Shown: in pieces, positions 16,865-24,847 of the stretch | Layout: every line of letters starts with the position of its first letter | Numbering within the stretch: position 1 is the stretch's first letter | Origin: Pseudoneobacillus sp052180215 | GTDB taxonomy: Bacteria; Bacillota; Bacilli; Bacillales; Cytobacillaceae | Direction of reading: 5' to 3' | DNA: 64,000 nucleotides | NCBI RefSeq assembly: GCF_052180215.1 | Contig: NZ_CP197471.1 | Location: 716,001-780,000, forward strand | Position numbers and translations under genes: made by a program | The notes under the pieces: generated by a model | The model's database searches: none | What the model was told of the DNA's origin: nothing | What the model saw: the letters and a program-made list of their open reading frames with translations, nothing else

Positions 16865-18106
16865 TTAACTTGCAGGAATTTTAATCAAAAAGGTTGTACC
16901 TTTGCCCTTTTCACTTTCCACTTCGATAATCCCTTTTACTTTATTGACTGTACTGTAAACCATCAACATACCAAGTCCTGTACCTTCCTCCTTGGTGGAA
17001 TAGTACGGCTTGCCTAGTCGTGCAATTTCTTCTTTTGTCATGCCAATGCCAGTGTCTTGTATTCTAATCTCAATCGTTTGCTTTTTTTCCGATATATGGA
17101 TGAAAAGTGTACCACCATCAGTATCCTTCATTGCCTCAATTCCGTTTTTAAATAAATTAATTAGGCATTGCTGAATTTGATTTCGGTCGTAATGGGTATG
17201 TAATGAATTTTGAAAATGAAATTGAACATCCACTTGATGCATATTGGCATAAGGAATAATCAGATTTCTCGTATATTCTACCTCTGCCTCTAAGTTGGAA
17301 TACACCATATTTTCTGACTGTGGCTTGGCGAATGATAGGTAATCACTAACGATTTTTTCGGCTCGATTCAATTCGAGTAACGATAATTCTATGTATCTTT
17401 TTTCATCAGGTGTGATGGTTTTGGATTGATTTAATAGCTGTAGAAATCCACTAGTAACGGTTAGAGGATTTCGGATTTCATGAGAAACACTCGCCGATAA
17501 CTCACCGACTACATTTAATCTTTCAGATTGTAGATATTTTTCACGATTTTTAATATTGGTTCTGACTTGCTCGATTAGAATCATAATAATGACCATCACC
17601 CCAACATGCGTGGATAATGCATTAAAGGTGAGAATCCAAAATTCCTTCGTTAACTTTCCAAAAATGATACTTAAGATGGTAAGGTAAAGTCCCATCGTTA
17701 AAAACGAAACCATTGTGGCAGTTACGATTCGATGTCTGGAATCCATTTGTATAAACTTTTTATGGAGGAGTGGAACTAGTATAAAGATCAATGTTGAAAA
17801 AAGAAAGGAATGAATGGTTCCTTCTCCGCCTATATAAAAACGATAAACATTTAAGACAACATATAGGGGGAAAACATGTTTATATCCTCCAAAGAGAGCG
17901 ACGATGATAAACGGAATGTATCGTAAATCAAAAATGAAACCAATTTTTAGTTTGATTGGCATGGTAATACATAGAATCATCGTTAGGGTAGATAGGAGTA
18001 TCAATAACTTTTTATTATAAGAGTGTGGTCTGTTTTCAAAAAATATTAAAACAATGACAACTGGAAATAGTAAAAATAAGAAGTTTAATAGTAAGGTTTC
18101 AAACAA
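16865..18106 (-). CDS. Orphan sensor histidine kinase, 5TM-LYT input, sporulation type
   Basis: About 413 residues. Six or so N-terminal helices form a 5TM-5TMR_LYT-like sensor (DLRYIPFIIVALFGGYKHVFPLYVVLNVYRFYIGGEGT), then HisKA with the phosphorylated His in SASVSHEIRNPLTV and HATPase_c with N, G1 and G2 boxes (NLFKNGIEAM, IQDTGIGMTKEE, GTGLGMLMVY). DYLSFAKPQ resembles Bacillus phosphorelay kinases. No response regulator is adjacent, so Spo0F is a likely partner (inference). I chose TTG at 18106 with AAAGGA 9 bases upstream; another TTG six codons earlier has no clear site. It is paralogous to the kinase at 34793. Confidence 0.85.
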   Translation of the reverse strand: MFETLLLNFLFLLFPVVIVLIFFENRPHSYNKKLLILLSTLTMILCITMPIKLKIGFIFDLRYIPFIIVALFGGYKHVFPLYVVLNVYRFYIGGEGTIHSFLFSTLIFILVPLLHKKFIQMDSRHRIVTATMVSFLTMGLYLTILSIIFGKLTKEFWILTFNALSTHVGVMVIIMILIEQVRTNIKNREKYLQSERLNVVGELSASVSHEIRNPLTVTSGFLQLLNQSKTITPDEKRYIELSLLELNRAEKIVSDYLSFAKPQSENMVYSNLEAEVEYTRNLIIPYANMHQVDVQFHFQNSLHTHYDRNQIQQCLINLFKNGIEAMKDTDGGTLFIHISEKKQTIEIRIQDTGIGMTKEEIARLGKPYYSTKEEGTGLGMLMVYSTVNKVKGIIEVESEKGKGTTFLIKIPAS

Positions 18107-18199
18107 GGGATAACGTCCTTTCAATTAAAACACCATACACCGTTTATTATTATACAACATAACAAATGGGTGGAAATGACAAATAGATAAAAATAATAA

Positions 18200-18228
18200 T
18201 TTACTATTTATGGAATTAATGGTATAGT
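18200..18228 (+). promoter_or_regulatory. Sigma-A promoter of the kinase leader
   Basis: TTTACT at 18200 and TATAGT at 18223 are separated by exactly 17 bases. Transcription should start near 18235, leaving a leader of about 218 bases before the phosphotransferase. Confidence 0.75.
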
Positions 18229-18264
18229 TTCCTTACATTTAAGAGAAGGGAGTGAGAGTTTACG

Positions 18265-18333
18265 ATGCAAAACCAAATGAAGATAACCTTGGAATTGAAT
18301 GGAATAGCTCTTACTCCTACGTGTGTAGAGTAA
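18265..18333 (+). CDS. Putative 22-residue leader peptide
   Basis: A 22-codon reading frame starts MQNQMKITLELNG and ends ALTPTCVE. GGGAG lies 12 bases upstream, somewhat far. It sits about 30 bases after the predicted transcription start and 25 bases before a perfect terminator stem, the arrangement of translation-dependent attenuators that control antibiotic-resistance genes in Bacilli. The AACAAC just after its stop can pair with GTTGTT in the terminator loop, a possible alternative fold. It has no homolog that I recognise, and function is inferred from layout alone. Confidence 0.5.
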   Translation: MQNQMKITLELNGIALTPTCVE

Positions 18334-18357
18334 ACAACACTATTAGAAAAAACGTTT

Positions 18358-18397
18358 AAGCCACAGGGTTACGGTTGTTGACCCTGTGGCTTTTTCT
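18358..18397 (+). terminator. Attenuator-like terminator before the phosphotransferase gene
   Basis: AAGCCACAGGGT and ACCCTGTGGCTT form a perfect 12-bp stem with an 11-base loop, followed by TTTTTCT. It lies between a promoter and the gene it serves, so some read-through mechanism is expected. Confidence 0.85.
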
Positions 18398-18452
18398 ATG
18401 ACATTCAATCCAGTTGGATATTTTCAAATTACCTATACTGGAGGAAAATAAA

Positions 18453-19445
18453 ATGATGAATTTAAGTATGATGCAAAGAGTAGTAGAAACAGTGAATGAG
18501 GAATGGAAAAGCCCGTTAGCAGAGAAAATTCTTGAAAGATGGGGGTATGACGAAGGACAGGTTTTCTATTTCCGTGCAAGCGCCAACTTTCTTTTTGTTT
18601 TTAAGAGAGAAGGGGTTCACTACTTTTTAAGATTCAGTGATGCCTCTGAAAAAAATCTAGCTTTACTGGAAGCTGAAATGGAGATTCTTGAATATCTTCG
18701 TGAACAGCCAGTGAAAGTCGCACTGCCGGTGAAATCACAAAATGACCGTTTAATAGAAACGGTTGAAACGGAATTAGGCACTTTTTATGCGGTTGTTTTT
18801 GAGGCTCTACCTGGCAAACAATTTGAAACAGAAGAGCTAGAGCTTGAACAATTTTTTACATGGGGAAGTGCATTAGGAAAGCTTCATGAGGTTATTAAAA
18901 TGATGCCTGAACAATACCGTTTAAAACGCGAAAGTTGGAGGGATCAATTATCCTTTGTCCAAAACCTTTTACCGGTTGAAGAAACGGCTGCAAGAGATGA
19001 ATTAAACGAGATTTTAAATTGGGCAGAGAGATTAGAAGTTTCTGATGATCATTTCGGTTTGATTCATTTCGATTTCGAGCTAGATAACCAGCGTTGGAAA
19101 GACGGGCAGATTGGAATGCTAGATTTCGATGATTGTGTGAATCATTGGTATGTAGCTGATATTGCCTTTGCCTTAAGAGATCTTTTTGAAGATGAAGTAG
19201 ATGTAAATAATGAATCGTTCCAAGCATTTATCTCAGGGTATAAGAGTGAAACTAAACTTGATTTTCGTCTACTAGAAGACTTGTCCATGTTTAGACGAAT
19301 GCATAATCTAGTTACTTTTGCTAGAGTGCTGAAAGCCGTTGATATAGCGGAATCTGCGAACCATCCGGAATGGCTAGCGAACTTAAGAGTAAAGCTATTG
19401 AATCGTTTAGACCAATATCGTGCTTCTTTTTCATATGTTAGGTAA
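18453..19445 (+). CDS. APH-family phosphotransferase
   Basis: 330 residues of the aminoglycoside-phosphotransferase/choline-kinase fold. Key parts are the N-lobe (FYFRASANFLFVFKREGVHYFLRF), the hinge AVVFEALPGKQFE, the catalytic HFDFELDN (Brenner-type HxDxxxxN) and the metal-binding DFDD (MLDFDDCVNHWYVADIAFALRDL). Relatives phosphorylate antibiotics or small metabolites; several homologous Bacillus genes are simply called phosphotransferase enzyme family. The ATG at 18453 follows GGAGG by 7 bases. The leader peptide and terminator upstream suggest inducible expression, which would fit a resistance role (inference). Confidence 0.88.
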   Translation: MMNLSMMQRVVETVNEEWKSPLAEKILERWGYDEGQVFYFRASANFLFVFKREGVHYFLRFSDASEKNLALLEAEMEILEYLREQPVKVALPVKSQNDRLIETVETELGTFYAVVFEALPGKQFETEELELEQFFTWGSALGKLHEVIKMMPEQYRLKRESWRDQLSFVQNLLPVEETAARDELNEILNWAERLEVSDDHFGLIHFDFELDNQRWKDGQIGMLDFDDCVNHWYVADIAFALRDLFEDEVDVNNESFQAFISGYKSETKLDFRLLEDLSMFRRMHNLVTFARVLKAVDIAESANHPEWLANLRVKLLNRLDQYRASFSYVR

Positions 19446-19455
19446 TATTTTTAGT

Positions 19456-19494
19456 AGAAGTAGTCATTTTAGGGTGACTACTTCTATTTTTTTT
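19456..19494 (+). terminator. Rho-independent terminator
   Basis: AGAAGTAGTCA pairs with TGACTACTTCT over an 8-base loop, followed by nine or more T after an A. It ends the phosphotransferase transcript. Confidence 0.88.
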
Positions 19495-19496
19495 TA

Positions 19497-19587
19497 TCAA
19501 CCGCTTTGGCCGAAGTATCAACCGATCCTGAACTTTTATTAACCGCATTTCCACATTTATCAACCGCCACAAAAATTTATCAACCGT
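19497..19587. repeat. 21-bp iteron cluster 1
   Basis: TTTATCAACCG-like motifs start at 19497, 19518, 19539, 19560 and 19580, spaced 21, 21, 21 and 20 bp, separated by unrelated bases. The last unit supplies the TGA stop codon and final codons of the phoD-like gene on the minus strand, so the repeat has entered coding sequence. Confidence 0.85.
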
Positions 19588-21655
19588 TTGAAGTTTTCTC
19601 TTCTTTTATCATTAACTTGTTTTGAACTCCCTTACCGTTCAATGTTAAAATTCCAAGATTGTTCTTTGTTTCAATAAGGTTAGTAGAATGTAATGGTTGA
19701 TACCGGAGTTTGTCTTTCCAAACAAAAAATTCTGGTTCAGTATCTGTCCGGGTAATATGGAAAAATTCATCACAATATCTATGAATATCTTTATTTTTAC
19801 GCTGGAAACTATTGAACATCATCGCTATTTTTAAAAGCAATCCTCCAAACCCAGAAAAGCTTGAGTTTTTAATAGGACTACTAGTAAACTGGCTAATTTG
19901 TAAGTCACGGCCATCTGGAAAAGAAACGGTTGACCTAACTGAGGAAGCATAATGAACATCTCCTGAAAGAATGATGCATTCACTCGGATTCCACTCCGCT
20001 ATATGAAGTAGGAATTCGGTAAATCCTTTCCCATTATATTTCCACGCTTCGTAATCAATGGCATTTTGAATATTGATTCCAAGAACTCTAAGAGGATAGA
20101 CATAATCATGTAAGAAGGATTCGATCAATCCCAGACCGTATACAGGTGTAGGGGAAATAATGATTAGAGCTTGTGGGCTTCTCCAACCACTCTCCCTTAG
20201 AAGGTTAGAAGCGGCAGCCCATCCTTCCTCACTTACAAGAATAGGGGCAGGTGGTTTTTCTTTAATGATTTTTCCAAACTTTAAAGGTTGGGGAGTTAAC
20301 TCGTATTCTCGATGGGTGCGAATATCTAAAAATAGTGCTGGTGACTGAGTAGCTGTAACGAACTGCCAACCATTAAAGTGCCACATTAAGTCTAACCATT
20401 GATTGTATTGGCTGGACATCTTTCCAGCAATCAAAGAATGGCAGTATTGTTCGACCACATTTAAAAAAGAAAGGTCAAAATTCTTTGGTTGATTTCCCCA
20501 ACCTTGAAAGGCCCAATAAGCCGTTAGCCCATTTGCAACGACATGCCGGCCAAGTGGTGCGGAATAGACATTATTTTTCCAATCATAGCTAAGATTCCAA
20601 TCATCCGTGATATCATGGTCATCAAACATCATATACGTTGGAATATTTGCTAACAGTCTTCTTATTTGATAAAGAGAATGCTGAAATGGAATTAATGCTT
20701 CTTGCTGTTCTAAATATCTCTTTTGTAAATTGGACCTTTCATACCGGTATTCCTTTGATTGATGGTCTTCGTTTGAGAAAATAAAGTATATTCCATTATT
20801 TTCTAGTAAATCTTCAAATGATTCGAATAGTTGATTTTCCACAGCTAGCTCCCAAAGATCCGGGCTCCATGATAGTAAATAAAGTGCAGCGTACTCCCCA
20901 AGTTTAATTAAATGGTTATGAGCGGTATTTGAGGTGAATTTACATAAGTGTTCCATGATAAATTGTCTGCCATTTACCTGTTCCAGAGCCATTTTAAAAG
21001 GTTCATTATCTAGTTGTTTATCAATATTTAAAAGATATTCATCCCCGATAAGTTGATTACCCAATTTGGTTAGGACATGAATTAACGGGTCAGGAATATC
21101 ATCCGCATATATTTGGTCCCCCATGAGAAACAGTGAATCTGGTCGTTCGGCGAAATTATTAAATTCCTTTTGAAGAAGTGAATCCGCTAGAGTTAAAGTA
21201 TCCTCGCCATCCCCATGAATTTTTCGGCAAGAGCCATATATTACTTTTGAATCATACCTTTTTTTAATATGGAACGTAGGATACTGAAGATTTCCATATA
21301 CAATCGATTGAGGTTGATGAGGATGGAGTAAATCAAAACTGCTCAGATCCAAATGTTGATTCCCTGCGGAGAACTTTAAATTATAGCCAAGTAGGGTGTC
21401 AGTAGGGAAGGATCGGTTACTAGGGGATATTTTGATAAGATAAACATATAGTTGCTTACCTAGTTGGATTTCTTGTGCCATGGTATATGTTGGAAGTAAG
21501 TCGTAATGGGTTTTGTCTTCATTTATGGTAATCTCGTAAATTTCGGAATTTATAGCCTGCCGCTGACTTAACGCAATCCATATATAAACTTCAGAGGGGG
21601 CAAGGCGACGAATAATGGGTCCAGCAAGAATCGTAGGGAAATCTAATGAGTACAT
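19580..21655 (-). CDS. PhoD-like alkaline phosphatase family protein
   Basis: 691 residues, a metallophosphatase of the PhoD group. An N-terminal beta domain (residues 1-130) precedes the catalytic domain with YGSCRKI, SLFLMGDQIYADD, TYMMFDDHDITDDWN and, near the end, CIILSGDVHYASS, which supply the metal-binding Asp, Asn and His residues. No signal peptide is seen, unlike secreted PhoD, so a cytoplasmic phosphoesterase is more likely. The ATG follows GAGGTG. The gene is flanked on both sides by 21-bp iteron clusters. Confidence 0.88.
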   Translation of the reverse strand: MYSLDFPTILAGPIIRRLAPSEVYIWIALSQRQAINSEIYEITINEDKTHYDLLPTYTMAQEIQLGKQLYVYLIKISPSNRSFPTDTLLGYNLKFSAGNQHLDLSSFDLLHPHQPQSIVYGNLQYPTFHIKKRYDSKVIYGSCRKIHGDGEDTLTLADSLLQKEFNNFAERPDSLFLMGDQIYADDIPDPLIHVLTKLGNQLIGDEYLLNIDKQLDNEPFKMALEQVNGRQFIMEHLCKFTSNTAHNHLIKLGEYAALYLLSWSPDLWELAVENQLFESFEDLLENNGIYFIFSNEDHQSKEYRYERSNLQKRYLEQQEALIPFQHSLYQIRRLLANIPTYMMFDDHDITDDWNLSYDWKNNVYSAPLGRHVVANGLTAYWAFQGWGNQPKNFDLSFLNVVEQYCHSLIAGKMSSQYNQWLDLMWHFNGWQFVTATQSPALFLDIRTHREYELTPQPLKFGKIIKEKPPAPILVSEEGWAAASNLLRESGWRSPQALIIISPTPVYGLGLIESFLHDYVYPLRVLGINIQNAIDYEAWKYNGKGFTEFLLHIAEWNPSECIILSGDVHYASSVRSTVSFPDGRDLQISQFTSSPIKNSSFSGFGGLLLKIAMMFNSFQRKNKDIHRYCDEFFHITRTDTEPEFFVWKDKLRYQPLHSTNLIETKNNLGILTLNGKGVQNKLMIKEEKTSNG

Positions 21656-21821
21656 ACCATCACCTCAGTATTTGATTCCTATTAGTATATTCGTCTACCA
21701 AATTGGCGTGCAGTTGTTTGCATATCTAGTTCTACAGGGGCTGCTATTAACATTAAATCCCTATATTTTAATAGAAATCCATTTATACACTTTTCCTATT
21801 AGCATCTAAAAAATGATTTTA

Positions 21822-21911
21822 TCAACCGGATTTTCGTTTTTATCAGCCGCATTTGTACATTTATCAACCAACTAGAGCACATTATTAACCGTAAACCAGA
21901 TTTATCAACTT
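21822..21911. repeat. 21-bp iteron cluster 2
   Basis: ATCAACCG-like motifs start at 21822, 21843, 21864, 21885 and 21905, spaced 21, 21, 21 and 20 bp, the same pattern as at 19497. It occupies the middle of the 416-base gap between the phoD-like gene and the surface-protein gene; the rest of the gap (21912-22060) holds only probable promoter sequence. Confidence 0.85.
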
Positions 21912-22071
21912 TCGCCTATCCTAGTACTTCTTTCATAATTCTATTTTCATACAAAGTAATAGGAACTGTAGGCACTTTTAGTAAAATCGATAGGGTTTCT
22001 CATAGAAAAGAAATGAATAGTATAAATCACTAGTTATCTAATCTTAGTTTAGAAGGGAAAGGAGGTTGAAT

Positions 22072-22929
22072 ATGAAAAATATCCGCTTAAACCGAATCAT
22101 TTCTCTAATGATCACAGCTATCCTAACCTTCCTATTAATTTTTCCTACAGTAGGTCTGGCGAAAGGCTCTGATAATAAACAAGATCATATGAAAAATAAT
22201 AACCAACATAAAACCCATCAACCATATGTAGGACATGGCAGGGATAAAGCAGCCCCCAAAAAACAGCTTAATCAAAAATCCACTCATCTTCCTCAAAAAA
22301 ATGCTTTTAAAAATAACCATAACTCTCTAGAAAAAAATACTCCAAACAAAACAGAAAAAAAGAACCATACTACCTCTTCAAAAAATCAGTCTAATACAAA
22401 CAAGAGCACCCAAATTCATCTTCATTTAAAAAATTGTTGGAAATCCGTTACTTCTGTATTCGTTCAGTGGAACGGTGAATGGAAGCAAATGTATACACAA
22501 GGGAATTCTCCGCTTTATAAGCTAAAGGACAAAGGCGAATATGTAAAAGATGATATAACAGGGTTTAAACTTATGACACCAACAGGGGAAGTCGTTGTCC
22601 CAATTGACCAAGTAAGAATTGGCGTTGAGGCACAGGGGACAATTAATTATTGGTTAGAGAGCTGTGAAAAGCCTAAGAAGGAAGAAGAATCTGCACCAGT
22701 TATATCTAAGCCTGTTTCTTCTGAAAAGGTCACTCCTTCCAAGGAGGTAAAGGTTAAACCTAGTGAAGAAAAGGCTGAAGAAAAAACAAGTAAAGGTTCT
22801 AATGAGAAGAATCCAACCTTAACAGGTGTACTGCCTAAAACTGGTGAATCCAGTCCAATTTATTTTTATCTATTAGGACTTCTATTAGCTTCACTTGGTG
22901 TCTTCTACCTTTTTAGAAAACGAAAATAA
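22072..22929 (+). CDS. LPXTG cell-wall anchored surface protein
   Basis: 285 residues. An N-terminal signal peptide (IISLMITAILTFLLIFPTVGLA) is followed by a low-complexity Asn/Lys/His/Gln-rich region to about residue 120, a folded segment (HLHLKNCWKSVTSVFVQWNGEWKQMYTQGNSPLY to YWLESCEKPKK) with two cysteines that could pair, a Lys/Glu/Ser spacer, and a sorting signal LPKTGESS, a hydrophobic helix and a basic tail RKRK. The class D sortase downstream is the obvious anchoring enzyme. The start has a perfect AAAGGAGG site. The ligand is unknown. Confidence 0.88.
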   Translation: MKNIRLNRIISLMITAILTFLLIFPTVGLAKGSDNKQDHMKNNNQHKTHQPYVGHGRDKAAPKKQLNQKSTHLPQKNAFKNNHNSLEKNTPNKTEKKNHTTSSKNQSNTNKSTQIHLHLKNCWKSVTSVFVQWNGEWKQMYTQGNSPLYKLKDKGEYVKDDITGFKLMTPTGEVVVPIDQVRIGVEAQGTINYWLESCEKPKKEEESAPVISKPVSSEKVTPSKEVKVKPSEEKAEEKTSKGSNEKNPTLTGVLPKTGESSPIYFYLLGLLLASLGVFYLFRKRK

Positions 22930-22942
22930 TTAAGCTTAAATA

Positions 22943-22971
22943 AAGAGAGAGAATCATTCTCTCTCTTTTTA
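22943..22971 (+). terminator. Terminator between surface protein and sortase
   Basis: AGAGAGAGAAT and ATTCTCTCTCT pair almost without a loop and are followed by TTTTT. It probably lowers sortase expression relative to its substrate. Confidence 0.8.
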
Positions 22972-22985
22972 AATAGAGGTGCTCA

Positions 22986-23636
22986 ATGATGAAGAAATTC
23001 TTAGCCGTTTTATTAGTCCTTTTAGGTCTTGGAACTATGCTCTATCCTAAAGGAATGCAGATTTATAGTTCATATAAGCAAGAAAAGCTGTTCCAAGAAT
23101 GGGAACAGCAACAGCAGGTGGGAAATTCTGAGTTAGAAGAAAGCTATAAAACTCTAGAAAAAGCATTCTCTAAAGACAATGATTCGCAATCACATTCAGA
23201 AACAAGCGTTCAGCAGAAATCAGACGAAAACCAGCAGCAAGGGATGATAGGAACGATTGAAATTAAGAAAATTGATTTAAAGCTGCCTATTTTAGAAGGT
23301 GCGGACCTTAAAAATCTTGAGATTGCAGCAGGGCATTTAGAGGGTACAGCTCCACTTGGTCAAGTGGGGAATTCAGCCATTGCTGCCCATAGAAGCCGTG
23401 CTTTTGGAAAAATGTTTAATAGACTTAATGAAATACAGGTTGGAGACGAAATAAAGGTACAGGATAAACAGAATCATTATACTTATCAAGTTTATGACAT
23501 TTTAATTGTAAATCCTGATAACTTATCTGTTCTAGAGTCACAAGGTTCGCATAAAATCCTGACTCTCATCACCTGTGATCCAATTGATACAGGTACTCAT
23601 CGCTTAATTATCCATGCTAAACTAGAAACTAATTGA
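22986..23636 (+). CDS. Class D sortase
   Basis: 216 residues. An N-terminal membrane anchor (FLAVLLVLLGLGTMLYP) is followed by a Gln-rich stalk and the sortase barrel. The catalytic His is in AAHRSRAFGKMF, the Cys in ILTLITCDP and the Arg in GTHRLIIHA. These features fit class D enzymes of Bacillus, membrane transpeptidases that join LPxTx-bearing proteins to peptidoglycan. The gene begins 57 bases after its likely substrate. The ATG follows GAGGTG. Confidence 0.92.
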   Translation: MMKKFLAVLLVLLGLGTMLYPKGMQIYSSYKQEKLFQEWEQQQQVGNSELEESYKTLEKAFSKDNDSQSHSETSVQQKSDENQQQGMIGTIEIKKIDLKLPILEGADLKNLEIAAGHLEGTAPLGQVGNSAIAAHRSRAFGKMFNRLNEIQVGDEIKVQDKQNHYTYQVYDILIVNPDNLSVLESQGSHKILTLITCDPIDTGTHRLIIHAKLETN

Positions 23637-23666
23637 GATTTCCAACTATAGAGATATGATAAAGCA

Positions 23667-23692
23667 GAGGGGAGAACCCCCTATTTTCTTTT
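23667..23692 (+). terminator. Probable terminator after sortase
   Basis: AGGGG/CCCCT with a 4-base loop, followed by ATTTTCTTTT. Confidence 0.6.
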
Positions 23693-23741
23693 ATGCTAAA
23701 ATAGATATGGTTCAATATTTCATCTCTGTAGGAGTGAGAAC

Positions 23742-24812
23742 GTGTTTGACTATTTGAAACAAAAAGCAGTAAATCTCTTTCCAGGCTATTTTGCGTTAGT
23801 TATGGCAACAGGCGCATTATCCATTGGAACTTATCAGCTTGGGATGGAGTGGATTGGCAGGCTTTTGTTGTATGTCAATTTGGTTGCTTACCTTATTTTA
23901 TGGCTGCTTACCCTCATTCGCCTTTTTTGCTATTTTCCTAGAGTAGTAGCGGATATAACAAGTCACACCATTGGCCCTGGATTTTTCACATTAGTGGCTG
24001 GAACCTGTGTTTTAGGAAGCCAGCTGATTATCGTTGCTGATTATGTTTCCATCGCTAAATACTTATGGGTACTAGCTATTCTTTTGTGGATTGTCATTAT
24101 GTATACCTTTTTTGCGGGTGTTACGGTGAGAAAGGAAAAACCACCTATTGCTGATGGCATCAATGGGGCATGGTTGATTGCGGTTGTTGCCTCTCAATCC
24201 ATTTCCATCCTTGGAACTCTGCTTTCTTCGTATGTCCAAAATGGGCAGGAAATCATTTTATTTATTACATTATGTATGTACTTTTTAGGATGTATGTTAT
24301 ATCTAAACATCATTACGCTAATCTTTTATCGATTTACTTTTTTAAAATTAGATCATTCTGCTCTCACCCCGCCATACTGGATTAATATGGGGGCAGTTGC
24401 GATCACCACTTTGGCAGGTTCCACGCTCATCCTTCATTCACATGACTGGAACCTGTTGTTAGAAATCACCCCTTTTTTAAAAGGGTTTACACTGTTTTTC
24501 TGGATTATGGGCACATGGTGGATTCCGTTGTTATTCATTCTGATGATATGGCGTCACTTTTATCATAGATACCCGCTTTCTTATGATCCACAGTTTTGGG
24601 GTATGGCGTTCCCTCTGGCCATGTACACAGCCAGCACCTTTCAACTATCCAAGGCATTAGATGTTCCATTTTTGATGGTTATACCAAAATTCATGGTGTA
24701 TATCGCAATGGCTGCATGGATATTTGTTTTTCTAGGCTTAGTTCATCACTTGTTTCATCATTTCATCCGCAAAACAAAATTACCAGCAGAGGACTCATTT
24801 TACGAAGGCTAA
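23742..24812 (+). CDS. TDT-family transporter (tellurite resistance/dicarboxylate type)
   Basis: 356 residues with about ten membrane helices and the family opening FPGYFALVMATGALSIGTYQLG. Later blocks include GPGFFTLVAGTCVLGSQL and FWGMAFPLAMYTASTFQLSKAL, the C-terminal signature of the TehA/SLAC/Mae1 fold. Such proteins conduct anions or organic acids (tellurite resistance, malate, sulfite). The substrate here is unknown. It starts at GTG with AGGAG 8 bases upstream and is convergent with the serine hydrolase gene. Confidence 0.85.
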   Translation: MFDYLKQKAVNLFPGYFALVMATGALSIGTYQLGMEWIGRLLLYVNLVAYLILWLLTLIRLFCYFPRVVADITSHTIGPGFFTLVAGTCVLGSQLIIVADYVSIAKYLWVLAILLWIVIMYTFFAGVTVRKEKPPIADGINGAWLIAVVASQSISILGTLLSSYVQNGQEIILFITLCMYFLGCMLYLNIITLIFYRFTFLKLDHSALTPPYWINMGAVAITTLAGSTLILHSHDWNLLLEITPFLKGFTLFFWIMGTWWIPLLFILMIWRHFYHRYPLSYDPQFWGMAFPLAMYTASTFQLSKALDVPFLMVIPKFMVYIAMAAWIFVFLGLVHHLFHHFIRKTKLPAEDSFYEG

Positions 24813-24816
24813 ATTT

Positions 24817-24841
24817 CAGGCACCACAAGTAGTGGTGCCAT
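24817..24841. terminator. Hairpin between convergent genes
   Basis: GGCACCAC/GTGGTGCC with a 5-base loop and no clear T-run on either side. It lies exactly between two convergent stops, so it may still act in termination or mRNA protection. Confidence 0.45.
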
Positions 24842-24847
24842 CTGTAA

